Below, piece by piece: positions 34,419 to 45,680 of a stretch of DNA of 64,000 nt. The position numbers and the translations under genes are program-made. Under the pieces are notes generated by a model, which was not told the DNA's origin, did no database searches, and saw only the letters and a list, made by a program, of their open reading frames with translations. This DNA comes from Prochilodus magdalenae (Eukaryota; Chordata; Actinopteri; Characiformes; Prochilodontidae), in NCBI GenBank assembly GCA_024036415.1, contig JAMWET010005050.1, forward strand, positions 62,001-126,000. The letters are read 5' to 3'. Numbering within the stretch: position 1 is the first letter of the stretch; each line of letters starts with the position of its first letter.

Positions 34419-34790
34419 TTTATTTATAGAGCATGTTTATTACAGTTGGCAGCTCAAAAGAGAGCTCTTAAAGAGATACGGGTTCAGGTGTGTATTACAC
34501 ATGAGCTTCCCACATGCGGTGCCAGATCCTCCCAGGTGATCCCCATCACTTCAGCGGAGTCTCTACTGAGCACTACCACTAACACCACCACATCTACGGT
34601 GTTCAGCTGACGCTCTAATCCAGAGCCACCTACAGGGTTAATCCCATACAGGTAGGCCAGTGCAGTGTTAGAAGTCCTGCCCAAGGTGTAGCAGGGCGTA
34701 GTCACCCAGACCAGGAATCGAACCCCAGTCCCCCGCATGGTGTGGTAGCTCAGTGACGAGTGGTGTTATCCATGGCGCCACACCAACCAC
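34419..34790 (-). mobile_element. tRNA-derived SINE with L2-like tail
   Basis: On the minus strand a pol III B box (ggttcgattcc, 34,714-34,724) lies downstream of a degraded tRNA-like head (34,745-34,790), followed by a body and then ggattagagcgtcagctgaa (about 34,601-34,620), which matches the ggataagagcgtctgct tail of L2/CR1-type LINEs. The A box is poorly kept. The part at 34,419-34,580 continues as a repeat shared with 32,832. Confidence 0.7.
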
Positions 34791-34996
34791 TACTCCACCA
34801 CTACCATTACTACACCTACAACCACTATTACATAGCAAGACACCAACCATGTAGCAACTACCCAGCATAACATTGCATCCACCCGGGATAGCACAGCACA
34901 GTCGAAACCACATGACCACAGCCTAACAACCATCAACAGCAGCTTAGCAACCATATGGGGCAACTTCGTACCTGGCTAGCAACATGCTAGTAACAA

Positions 34997-35603
34997 TTTC
35001 TCCTTCTTCTTTTTCTTCTTCTTCTTTTTCTTCTTCTTCTTTTTCTCCTCCTTCTCTTCTTCCTTCTTTTTCCTCCATCTTCTCCTTCTTCTTCTTCTTC
35101 TCCTTCTTCTTCTCCTCCTTCACCTTTTTCTCCTCCTTTACCTTTTTCTCCTCCTTCTTCTCCTTCTTTTTCTCCTTCTTTTTCTTTTTCCTCCTTCTTC
35201 TCCTTCTTTTTCTCCTCCTTCTCCTCTTCCTTCTTTTTCCTCCATCTTCTCCTCCTTCTTCTTCTTCTTTTTCTCCTTCTTCTTCTCCTCCTTCACCTTT
35301 TTCTCCTCCTTCTTCTCCTTCTTTTTCTCCTTTTTCTTTTTCCTCCTTCTTCTTCTTCTTCTTCTCCTCCTTCTCCTTCTTTTTCTTCTTCTTCTTCTTC
35401 TCCTCCTTCTCCTTCTTTTTCTCCTTCTCCTTCTTCTTCTCCTCCTTCACCTTTTTCTCCTCCTTTTTCTCCTCCTTCTCCTTCTTTTTCTCCTTTTTCT
35501 TCTCCTCCTTCACCTTTTTCTCCTCCTTCTCCTTCTTTTTCTCCTTCTCTTTCTCTTTCTCTTTCTCCTTCTCCTTCTTCTCCTCCACTTTCTTCTTTCT
35601 TCA
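34997..35603 (+). repeat. Homopyrimidine tract (TTC/TCC/TTTTTC)n
   Basis: About 607 bases almost entirely C and T on this strand, with only a few A (in ccatctt and caccttt). Larger blocks such as ctcctccttcacctttttct recur several times. Mirror-symmetric pyrimidine runs of this kind can form triplex DNA. The Lys/Glu-rich and Ser/Phe-rich open frames across it are artefacts. Confidence 0.95.
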
Positions 35604-36439
35604 TTAATAAAACCAGTGGTGTATATACGGACCGTAGACTACAGGACCTTTGTATAGCCATAGAGCGTATAGGAGGAAATCGGCTGCATGTCGTGGAGAA
35701 CAGGCCTGTATTAATTTCCTTGGGTCGGTCCGGGAGGTGAAGCGGTGCAGGAAGGTAGTTAATGCTGTGCGATTTATATCTGCACTGGTTTCATCCACTC
35801 TAATTACCCACAGACGCCCCATTAGTTCCTTTAAATCACCCCATTAAAACCAGTACAGAGGCACCAGACTCACCCTCACCTGAGCGTTTACGCTCCTCCG
35901 GCTCCAATAACACACTTCATTCCCAGCCTAATTAGTCTTTATGAAGCGGCTACATCACTTAACGGTGTGGAATCTGATAAGGGTGGTCTAACCACAGGGG
36001 TCTAATTTATCTTCGTGGCAACAGACATCATGAATCACGTAGCGGACAGTTACGGAGAGCGGTTTATACATTTCCTCACGCGTCTGAACACTGTCCATGA
36101 GTTCAGGGAGCTGAGCCGGGTGGATGTACTCATCGCCCTGGACACGCTGTACACTCTGTCGCTCCTGGGGGGAACACTGGGGACCAGAGCAGCTCTGGCT
36201 TCATCATCTGCCAGTAAAACTGCAGTGATGCGCTTTAACTACACCCGTCCAGAGGGGAACACACCGAGCACCTGGTGAAGCTCTCCGCTAGACAGGTACA
36301 CTGCAGCCTGGAAGTTTGGAATCGGATCAGATCTTCGTGTAAGCCGTGACAGTAGCCCAGTAAAACCCGATAGAACCCATCTTTAGTGAACAAAGTGATC
36401 CAGCGTTCTGAAAGTCCTCAGTGACCAGAGTTCCTACGC
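35604..36439. other. Unrecognised intergenic sequence
   Basis: No gene supported. An 87-codon frame at 36,015-36,278 has no known domain. Confidence 0.4.
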
Positions 36440-37000
36440 CTCTAGAGTGATCTGTTTGGTATTCGGTATGACTGGCAACTCGTGCCGTGGTCCGATGAGT
36501 CACGGTACCAGTTGTTTGGGGCTGACGGTTGGGCTTGTGTGTGGCACGTGAAGTCAACAAGGCACTCTGCTGGCGGGTGGTGGTTCCATTCTGGTGTGGG
36601 GTGTGTTCTCACGGCATGGGTTGGGTCCACTGGTCCGCCTAACAGGTCACTGACCGGTGCCGCTGCGTTTCGCTGCTTGGTGAACATGCGGCCCTTCACT
36701 GACTGCTTGCACGGTACCATCGGGCCCGAGTTGTTCACAGTTGATTTGAGGAGCATTCTGTAGAGTTCTGGTGAATGGTGTTGTCTGAACATTCACCCAA
36801 CATGACCCCAATCAAGGTATTCCACGATCATACCTCGACCAGACTCTGATAACTCACATCTCCATATGGAATATTTTAGGAGACCACAAAGAATCCCAGA
36901 GTGACATCCACGGATCTGCAGGTCACTGGCAGATGTTCAGGAGTCCACCATCCGACAGCATGGAATGATAGTAATGAGGAAGCCACTACTATCCACCGTT
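36440..37000 (+). mobile_element. Decayed Tc1-like transposon, catalytic middle part
   Basis: Plus strand: the frame opening near 36,482 reads PWSDESRYQLFGADG, the region of the first catalytic Asp in one Tc1 group, then VWHVKSTRH, then GGWWFHSGVG where GG(S)VMVWG is usual. Further on frames change; a reading near 36,700-36,860 fits the region leading to the second Asp. N-terminal and C-terminal ends are lost. Confidence 0.75.
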
Positions 37001-37495
37001 CCCGCCTGGTTAATGTTTTTGGAAGACCACCTGGAGGTGTCAGAAGACCACTAGCATGATATAATGGATAGTTTGTGGATTGATTAATAAGAGCCTCATT
37101 CCAACTGTGGAACATGGTGGAGGCAGGATCATGGCTCCTTTGCTGCTACTGGACCAGAACAGCTTGCCATCATTTGATGAGCTATGAGTTCTAGATATTA
37201 AGATGTTCTAAAGGGAGATTTTATGTTGGTCCATCCATAAACAGAACCACAACAGAAGGTGGATCTTGCAGAAAGACAACGACCATGAAAACACCAGCTA
37301 GTCCACAAATGGAAAAGCTGAGCCAATGTCCAGATCTTAGTCCAGGAGAAGAACCTGTGTGATGTCCATGTGTGAAAGTCTCTAAGTCAATGTGCAGGTC
37401 TGTCTGGTTAAGGTCATTGCTGCTCATGAGGGTCCCACCAGGTCCTGATAGCGGAGGGTCACATACTTTTGCCAGGCAGCAGACAGACAACTGTA
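37001..37495 (+). mobile_element. Second decayed Tc1/mariner-like remnant
   Basis: Frames give VEHGGGRIMA near 37,110 (pattern KHGGGSIM), then GGSCRKTTTMKTP in place of the FQQDNDPKHT region, then LSQCPDLSPGEEPV (pattern SQSPDLNPIE). The right edge gtcacatacttttgccagg (37,459-37,477) resembles a Tc1 terminus. It abuts the remnant at 36,440 but differs in type. Confidence 0.65.
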
Positions 37496-37949
37496 CGGAC
37501 AGACGGATAGACAGACAGACTTGTGCATAACCCTACACCTACAGTAATGAGTATAACAGTATATTGGAGATTAGGGATAAAGGCGTGTGTATATATGAGC
37601 TTATTTATTATTAATTACATACGTCAGTATTAACACGTCCATAAGCAGGTCCTTCATGGTCCTTCATGGAAAATCAGCAGGACTGTTAACACACAGATTC
37701 CCAGTGGATCCCGACCTGTCGGAAAGCTGGTTCTGTCTCCCTGCAGGGCCTGTCTGGACTGCAGTGGACCAGAGATTTAGCCTGAACACCGACAGGCCGG
37801 GACCCTGAACCCTGGGGGCGGGGGCGGAGTCTGGGGGCCGGGTCTGTGTTTAATGATGGGTTATTTGAGCACAGGCGGTTTCAAGGTAAGCTACTTGTAA
37901 GGTATAAATTCCACAGTACTGTATATTCATATTGGTGATCTTAATGTGA
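37496..37949. other. Unrecognised intergenic sequence
   Basis: Contains a short agacagac run at 37,483-37,520. No gene seen. Confidence 0.4.
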
Positions 37950-38350
37950 CTGAACTGGGTTCTAGATATTAACTAGATGGGTGTGAAGTATAAACTCCAC
38001 ACTACTCTAATTATGTAAAAGAAAGCAGTGGTTCTTACTGTGGTTCTGCTGGGTTCTAGATATTAACTGGGTAAGTACAGGATGTTTATTATCTGTAAAC
38101 TCAACTGACTCTGGACTGTTAAAGAAAGCAGCGCTTTACACTGTGATTGTACTGGGTTCTAGATATTAACTCAGTGTGTATGAGGTATAAACTACACGGT
38201 ACCGTGTACTTATACGAGTTATGTGATGTACAGAGACTGTAGATGAATAGAGTACCGCGTCGTATACAGTGTGTATCTATTAACAGAATCTGGACTGTAA
38301 GAGAAGGCAGGGGTTCCGACTGTGGTTCTGTAGGGTTATGTAATATATGT
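37950..38350 (+). repeat. Degenerate tandem repeat of about 95-105 bp, 3-4 copies
   Basis: gggttctagatattaact begins at 37,957, 38,051 and 38,154, each time followed by a ggtataaact/agtataaact stretch and a gaaagcag...ctgtggttct stretch. A fourth, worn copy runs to 38,350. Confidence 0.65.
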
Positions 38351-39544
38351 ATTATGTGTTTGTATGTATTTTGTGGGTCATTCTGCACCATATAACTCAC
38401 CTGCCAATGGGAGGAGTTCATGTAGATGTAGGTATACGTGTATTCACCACCCTCTTATTAACTTATAGATATTTGAGAAGTATAAAGTCAGTTTAATATC
38501 TAGAACGTACCCATTAGTCATTTCAGTGTCATTTTGTGGAGTCTTGGTATGATTCATCATGTTCTCAAATATAAATAGACAGCCCTTGAGTTTGTACTGC
38601 TTGCTTACTTGATGACGCGCGAATATCTAGAACCTGTGTGGCATTTCAGTGTCTTGGAGCTCAACCACCATGTTTTACTGTGGTGTGTAACTCATACATA
38701 TCTGGTTAATACCTAGAACTTGTGAAACTGTGAACGAAGGCGTCACTCATGGCAGAACATGACCTTTTGACCTTGAGCATGACTGACATGGTTCCGTCTT
38801 AATTGAACACCGTGTCAGTGAAACATGGTGTACGTGACATCATAACACCAGATCACATGACTGCTCGGTGCCGTTTCCGCCCCAGTGCTGCTGTAACCCG
38901 TACTGATCCTGGAGCAGTGGGCGGAGCGTCAGGCAGGTGAGAGGAAAACCGCGTTCTGGATTAGCCTCCTCTGTAGCTCCAACATCAAGAGCAGCTCCAA
39001 GGACGTATCAGATTAGTGGGCTTTTGAAAAGGACTTGTAGTCACACCATCAAAAGGAATGTGTGTTCACAGAGCAGCAGATTAATCTTTCATGTCCTCAT
39101 CACACGTCTCAGTGCGCATGCATGCACCGGCATGTAGCCAGCACCGGAGCCCAGCCCTCCCTGTGAATTATGGATGAGGTGTTCAGCTTTGTGAGGTGTG
39201 TTAGTTAATGCTGCTAACGGGCTGGTCTAGTCTGTGTCGCTGCGCTTAGCGGAGGCTAGGTGTAGTAATGAGTTTGGGTCGGACGGTTCTGAGTCAGCTG
39301 GGTGTTGTATCGTGGTGTAACCTGATACGGACGTCCCGAGCTGGCTGAGCAGTAATCTGGACTTCTGGACCAGCGGTTTACATCACACGGTTATCACGAT
39401 GGCCCCCTGTAAGACTAGCTATCGCTAGGCTCCGTTAGCTTTGCGCATTAATAGCAGTGAACTAGCGTGAGCTTCTCACTGTATTCGTTTGTTATGTTCT
39501 ACAGTGCTGATAAACATTCAAGATTAGCATAGTTAACGCAGGGG
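38351..39544. other. Unrecognised intergenic sequence
   Basis: Nothing recognised over about 1.2 kb. The sequence is A/T-rich in the first half and more CpG-bearing after 39,200. Confidence 0.45.
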
Positions 39545-40155
39545 CTAGCATGTTAGCATGATGTTCGGCCACCCTGGTGCTCGTTCAGTCTCTCGTCATT
39601 TCAAGGCTCTCGCTCCTGGCTGGTCTTCCTCTGCGGGCCATCAGGCCCTTCAGCTGATCCAGAACACAGCAGCTCGGTTCATCTCCAGCTATCTCAGGTT
39701 CCCTCATATCACTCCACCTCTGTGATCCCTCCACTGGCTTCCTGTAGCTGCAGCAGATCTGAAACTCTGATCCCTACAAAGCCAGGAACGGCCCACCACC
39801 TCCCTCCCCATAGGAATGGTCAAGAGTCCATCTGTACCTCGCGCCCTTCCAGCTTCAAGTACAGCTTGGCTTGACCCAGCCTCCTTCAAGATGTGTGGAA
39901 GACAAGCGCCCAGACTCTTCTCTGTCCTGGAGCCCTGGGCGCTGGGTACGGGTTGCCAGGTAGTACACTGACCCTACCTAACTCTGATTTCTCTAGGTGT
40001 CAGCGCTGGCCCATGTTCGGGCAGTGTCTGAGCTCATGGCGAGTTTTAGACTCTAACCTTCCTGTACTAGCTAGAACATGTTCTCCTGACGGAACACTGA
40101 GCACGGTTGTAGGTCTCTCTGGATAAGAGCGTCTGCTCTGGAATGTAAATGTTAG
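39545..40155 (+). mobile_element. 5'-truncated L2/Rex-type LINE, 3' end
   Basis: Broken frames follow the C-terminal part of a fish LINE ORF: a QLIQNTAARL-like stretch (ctgatccagaacacagcagc, about 39,655), then SLHWLPV-like (tccactggcttcctgtagct, about 39,730), then the KTSAQTLLC / RLFSVLAP-type stretch near 39,900. It ends in ctctctggataagagcgtct and a taaatgtta remnant at 40,114-40,155, the family tail. Many indels; not coding. The clade (L2, CR1 or Rex/Babar) needs alignment. Confidence 0.8.
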
Positions 40156-40730
40156 CGGTAGTCTCTGGCAGAGCGAAGCTGCTGCATGTTGTTGCGGGAC
40201 CAACAGCGCTCCTCTCATTAGGAACCGCTCTGTAAACAGCCCCGAGAACAGGCGTACTTCACCATCCTGTTTCAGGCCCGCACGCAGAGACCACGCCGTT
40301 TCCATCAACATCAGCGTACATGAAGCCGCACACGGCAGAATCATCGCCTCACAGCGTGTACAGACGGAAAACCAACAGTACCGCTCCAGTTTAATCAGGA
40401 ACCCCCCAGAGGTGTGGGTCCGACTGGCGCTCGCTCATCACCAGAGACTCCATTACAAACGCAGCATTAAGCTTTTCTCTCCGCCCTCATTACAGCGCTC
40501 TCAGGAGTACCACCCAATCCTGCGTCTCCTCCACCTTCCATTAAAGCCACAGCCAGGGGAGCCACGCTTCTGGAAATGCATGAAATGCTGTTTATCATAT
40601 AAATGCTTGTCTCTAGTGCAGACACGGGCGACTTGGCGCGACGTAGTGATTACTGAAGGCTGGATATCCCTTCAGTTCCATGCAGGGTCCCGGTGCAGTG
40701 TGCAGGGCAGAGTAGTGCGGGGATCTAGGG
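40156..40730. other. Unrecognised intergenic sequence
   Basis: A 111-codon open frame at 40,412-40,747 has no recognised domain and runs into the array that follows. No gene supported. Confidence 0.4.
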
Positions 40731-42590
40731 TTAGTGAGTGGAGGTGAGTGTTGAGTGAGTTTGTGAGTGCAGAGTGAGTTTGTGAGTGTTGAGTGTGTTG
40801 AATGAGTGTTGAATATTTGTGAGTGTTGAGTGAGTTTGTGAGTGTTGAGTGGGTTTGTGAGTGCTGCGTGAGTTTGTGAGTGTTGAGTGAGTGTTGAATA
40901 TTTGTGAGTGTTGAGTGAGTTTGTGAGTGTTGAGTGTGTTGAATGAGTGTTGAATATTTGTGAGTGTTGAGTGAGTTTGTGAGTGCTGCGTGAGTTTGTG
41001 AGCGAGTTTGAGTGTTGAGTGTGTTGAGTGAGTGTTGAATATTTGTGAGTGCTGAGTGAGTATGAAAGTGTTGAGTGAGTGTTTAGTGAGTGATGAGTGC
41101 TGAGTGAGTTTGTGAGTGTTGAGTGAGTTTGAGTGTTGATTGTGTTGAGTGAGTGTTTAGTGAGTTTGTGAGTGTTGTGTGAGTTTGTGAGTGTTGATTG
41201 TGTTGAGTGAGTTTTTAGTGAGTTTGTGAGTGTTGAGTGAGTTTGTGAGTGTTGATTGTGTTGAATGAGTTTTTAGTGAGTTTGTGAGTGTTGAGTGAGT
41301 TTGAGTGTGTTGAGTGAGGTTGAGTGAGTTTGAGTGAGTGTTGATTGCGTTGAGTGAGTTTTTAGTGAGTTTGTGAGTGTTGAGTGAGTTTGAGTGTGTT
41401 GAGTGAGTTTGAGTGTGTTGAGTGAGTTTGAGTGTGTTGAGTGAGTTTGAGTGTGTTGAGTGAGTTTGAGTGAGTGTTGATTGCGTTGAGTGAGTGTTGA
41501 TTGCGTTGAGTGAGTGTTGATTGCGTTGAGTGAGTGTTTAGTGAGTTTGTGAGTTTGAGTGTTGAGTGAGTTTGTGAGTGTTGATTGTGTTGAGTGAGTG
41601 TTGAGTGAGTTTGTGAGTTTGAGTGTTGAGTGAGTTTGAGTGTTGATTGTGTTGAGTGAGTGTTTATTGAGTTTGTGAGTGTTGAGTGAGTTTGAGTGTT
41701 GAGTGAGTTTGAGTGTGTTGAGTGAGTTTGAGTGTGTTGAGTGAGTTTGAGTGTGTTGAGTGAGTTTGAGTGAGTGTTGATTGCGTTGAGTGAGTGTTGA
41801 TTGCGTTGAGTGAGTGTTGATTGCGTTGAGTGAGTGTTAATTGCGTTGAGTGTTGAGTGAGTTTGAGAGTGTTGATTGTGTTGAGTGAGTGTTGAGTGAG
41901 TTTGAGTGTTGATTGTGTTGAGTGAGTGTTTATTGAGTTTGTGAGTGTTTATTGAGTTTGTGAGTGTTGATTGTGTTGAGTGAGTTTTTAGTGAGTTTGT
42001 GAGTGTTGAGTGAGTTTGAGTGTGTTGAGTGAGTTTGAGTGTTGATTGTGTTGAGTGAGTGTTGATTGTGTTGAGTGAGTGTTGATTGTGTTGAGTGAGT
42101 GTTGATTGCGTTGAGTGAGTGTTTAGTGAGTTTGTGAGTTTGTGTTGAGTGAATTTGTGAGTGTTGATTGTGTTGAGTGAGTGTTTAGTGAGTTTGTGAG
42201 TTTGAGTGTTGAGTGAATTTGTGAGTGTTGATTGTGTTGAGTGAGTGTTTAGTGAGTTTGTGAGTTTGAGTGTTGAGTGAGTTTGTGAGTGTTGATTGTG
42301 TTGAGTGAGTGTTTATTGAGTTTGAGAGTGGTGAGTGAGTTTGCTGAATGTTTGTAATTGTTAAATGTTTGTGAGTGTTAAGTGCTTGTAAGTGTTAGGT
42401 GCTTGTGAGTGCTGAGTGAGTTTGTGAGTGTTGAGTGTATTGAGTGAGTGTTGAATATTTGTGACTGTTGAGTGAGTTTGTGAGTGTTGAGTGCTTGTGA
42501 GTACTGAGTGAGTTTGAGAGTACTGAGTGAGTTTGTGAGTGATGAGCGTGTTGAGTGAGTGTTGAGTGTTTGTGAGTGTTGAGTGCTTGT
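40731..42590 (+). repeat. GT/GA-rich complex minisatellite, 1.86 kb
   Basis: Mosaic of the submotifs gtgttgagtgagttt, gtgagtgttgattgt, gtgttgaatatttgt and gagtgtttagtgagtttgtg. The strand is almost free of C, giving extreme strand asymmetry. Larger blocks repeat (for example gttgattgcgttgagtgagt three times near 41,475 and again near 41,776). Confidence 0.95.
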
Positions 42591-42944
42591 CCTCGAGGCC
42601 TGTGATTTGCCTGGAGTGAAACTCCATTTTAATCTGTGACTGTGTGCTGTTAGACCGTGTGCATTATTAAGAGCCTGTAGCTGTGTCAGTGTTGTAGCGG
42701 CGCTGTAGCGAGGCAGCGACGTAGCGAGGCAGCTTTAGCAGTGTTTATCTTATCACCTCCTTCCTTGTGACCACGGTGCATATGAAACGTGTGCCATGTG
42801 ACGAAACAGCAGTGCTGGTGGGTCTGTAGTGACAGCTCACTAAACAGGTCGCACAGTTGTGGCTGCTGGTTCACTGTTTGGTTATTTTTGTTGTGATTAT
42901 AAACTTGTGGAATATGAAATACACTGAAACAGCTGCACCAGAAG
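42591..42944. other. Unrecognised intergenic sequence
   Basis: A short repeat gcgaggcagc occurs twice at 42,706-42,733. Nothing else recognised. Confidence 0.4.
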
Positions 42945-43291
42945 GATCCGACCGCCAGGAACGAAACTTGGTGGGCAGCCACCATTACAGACCTCCAGCG
43001 AGCAGTGGTGTCCTCCATGGGTCATCCTGTTAGTGCAGCACCATCGGCAGACGGCTGCACCACGCAGGACTACATGCACACAGACCGTTACCACGACTGT
43101 CCTTAACACCACGTCACCGTCACCAAAGACTGCAGTGGTGTCGTACCAGACTGTCATGGAGTGACTCAGAATGGCAGCGGGTCATCTTCAGTGACGAGTC
43201 CCGCTTTAGTCTTGGTGGAGACGCCCAACGAATCCGTGTGTGGAGGCACCGTGGTCAGCACCAAGATGAACGGTCAGATCACATTAAGGTG
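42945..43291 (+). mobile_element. Tc1-like transposase fragment (first catalytic Asp region)
   Basis: The same block as 18,985-19,412: RRLHHAGLHAHRPL, then SEWQRVIFSDESRFSLGG near 43,160-43,220, then RVWRHRGQHQDER. It stops at aagatgaacggtc (about 43,275). Broken frames, no second Asp or Glu. Confidence 0.8.
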
Positions 43292-43582
43292 AGCTGTTTG
43301 GGCTCCTCCTTTACTCCTCCTCTACTACCCAGCTCATTCTTACTCCTCTTCTGTCCTTCTCTTCCCCTGTTCTTTAGTGAGGGATCGTAGCCCGCCTCAA
43401 CTTCTGGTCTGAAAGTCAAACCATGGTTCAGCTTGTGGCGGACTGAGACCACCTTGTTTGGACCGGAAAGCTAGGTGTGAATGCACCTTAGCTCAACAGG
43501 TATTACTGATGTCATGACGAAACCTGGTGTCTCCAAAAAAAGGTAAGTTGTTTGGAGACAGGAAGTCAATCGAATGTGATTG
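43292..43582. other. Unrecognised spacer
   Basis: Nothing recognised between the two Tc1 pieces. Confidence 0.4.
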
Positions 43583-44000
43583 TGTGGTGGTAGTACCTTC
43601 AGGCACCTGCAGGTGGTGCTGCACGAGGACGATGTAGCTATAAACCCCTGTGGGGTGTGAGTGACGGGATCCATAGATTGGGAGGAGGTGGTACAGTGCA
43701 GGGAATGTCTCGTTCCATGTGTGGAAAATGGCTCCAGAGCAGATGTTAATGATTGGCTAAAAGGAGGGACTGCATGTGGGCGTGGCCAAAGACCATAGTG
43801 TGAAGGAAGTAGCTGAATCTGCAGGTGTGTGGAAGCGTACGGTCATACGGGTCTACCAGCAGTGGATACAATCCCAGCCTACAGGGAATTCTCCTCGGAA
43901 CTGTGCCAGGGAAGGCCTCCACCACATCTGGATCAGCTGACCGGTTCTCTGATGTGAGAGAGTCTGAACACTGATGTGGCTACATCCAGAACCCTGTCAT
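43583..44000 (+). mobile_element. Tc1-derived non-autonomous element, HTH block, copy C
   Basis: Same structure as copy A, including the left end (tagtaccttcagg), the HTH-like coding stretch, the deletion junction gggaaggcctccaccacatc and the right end gatgtggctacatccagaac. Lies 290 bases downstream of a Tc1 catalytic fragment on the same strand, but in the reverse of the natural order. Confidence 0.7.
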
Positions 44001-44978
44001 TGGTCATGTGACCTCAGCATGCCTTAAGCTTCAGCCATGTACATGTGATTTGCTCTGCGGCGTCCGCAGTCTCTCCGGTGCTCGTCTCTCTAATGCTGCC
44101 GTGTGTTGAACCAGGCTCGGTGCTGTAAATGCGGTTTCAAAGCTGCGCCGCTCTGAGACGCTGAGCCCGCGTCTCCTGGGCTGTAATTAGTGAACTCAAA
44201 CATTTAAGTTTCACCATTTATCTTTACAGAGTGTGCAGAGTCAGTCGCTGCATTAGTATTCTACACGTTGCGTCGCACCTGATTGTGTGGTAGGGTTGGG
44301 GGTTTAGCCGTCTCTCCGCAGGTGCTGCCGTATCCCTCAGGATTTTCAGAAGACTGCAAATGAGCTCTGTGCTCCTCCGGAGGATTCTCCCCTGGATCAA
44401 ACACCTACAGCAGAGCGGCAGCACCATAAATCTGCACACAGTGGGGCTACAGCACAGGCTCAAGTGGCTAAAGTAACCCCCATGCAGCAGCTGACGTCCC
44501 ACGGTGTCCTCACTGCCGGGCAGGACTGGCTGTTTCAGAGCTGTGGAGCTCTAATGGGGCCTGAAATGTTGTCTGGACTCGGAAAGCAGACCACGAATCG
44601 GATCCACAGAGAAGAACCTCATTCCTCATGCTGGTGGATGCGGAAGTTCCACTGCAGGTCCATAACAAGGGTTTGGGATCTCTTTACATGGAGGTAAACA
44701 TCGGCATGTTCACGCCATGAATCGTCTCCACCCCTGGTTCCATCCGTCTCTTAAGCCAACCGGAAATACTGGATCCAGGATCCTGAGTTTGAGGAGTTCT
44801 CCTGAATGTGTCTAAACCTGGCTGGGACTGGATTAGTTTTCCTTTGGGATGTAGAGTAATGTAATCCTCATCAGAGCTGCTCAGTGATTTTAGTCCTGTC
44901 AGGATGCGCCATCATACAGAAGACTAGCCATAGGACTCCTCAGATGCATGACGCTTCTGGCAGCTTTAGGTAAGTAAT
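44001..44978. other. Unrecognised intergenic sequence
   Basis: No gene or named repeat. Confidence 0.45.
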
Positions 44979-45290
44979 CCACAGGACCCTGCCTGCAGGA
45001 CGCCGCCCACAGTACGCCACCCAGAGGATTGACCACAGGATGCTGCCCACAGAACGCTGCCCTCAGGACGCTGCCTACAGGACCCTGCCTGCAGGACGCT
45101 GCCCAGAGGATTGACCACAGGATGCCACCCACAGGACGCCACCCAGAGGATTGACCACAGGATGCTGCCCACAGGCTCTGCCCACAGGACCCTGCCTGGA
45201 AGACAGCGCCCAGAGGATTGACCACAGGACGCTGCCCAAAGGATGCAGCCCAGAGGATGCTGCCCATAGAACGCTGCCCACAGGACGCCA
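44979..45290 (+). repeat. Degenerate 13-14-bp minisatellite
   Basis: Tandem caggacgctgccca units alternating with agaggattgacca units, so that a larger order of roughly 50-60 bases is visible. Open frames on the minus strand (179 codons) follow the repeat. Confidence 0.85.
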
Positions 45291-45680
45291 TAACCATAGT
45301 TTTAGTTGGTGGACGTTTCTCAGTCCAGCTTTGACACTGAGGCTTCCAGCAGCACTGCTGTACTCTACCATGTACCATGCCCATGTTTTCCAGGTGAGGG
45401 CAGTGCATACATTGAGTAGCTGCTTCCATCTCAGTCACTTTCGCCGAAATGTTGCCGCCTCCTCACCTAATCCCGTCTAAATACGGTTTTAGAGTCATTT
45501 ACCAAGAGTCGACTCCGACTTCCAGGCATCCTGGAGTCGAAGAATGGACTTCACGCAGCTGGAGGAGGGCTGAAGCTTCCTGGGTAATATCAGCAGCGGT
45601 GGAGGAAGTACACAAGCCATGTCCCCAAGGTAAACTCCTCCTCCAGTGTCAGTGTCAGTTCCTCCCTTTAGACCTCCACT
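45291..45680. other. Unrecognised spacer
   Basis: Nothing recognised. Confidence 0.4.

Noticed and set aside
34740..34790. tagctcagtgac on the plus strand looks like a tRNA A box
   Set aside because: The B box next to it lies on the opposite strand, so there is no tRNA gene here; it belongs to the degraded head of a SINE.
34944..35661. Long Lys/Glu-rich and Ser/Phe-rich open frames on both strands
   Set aside because: They are translations of the homopyrimidine tract, which has few stop codons in any frame.
36015..36278. 87-codon frame beginning MATDIMNHVADSYGERFIHF
   Set aside because: Starts plausibly but has no recognised domain and no exon context; kept only as unrecognised sequence.
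44899..45438. 179-codon minus-strand frame with repeating SCGQ/AASC units
   Set aside because: Produced by the degenerate minisatellite at 44,979-45,290.
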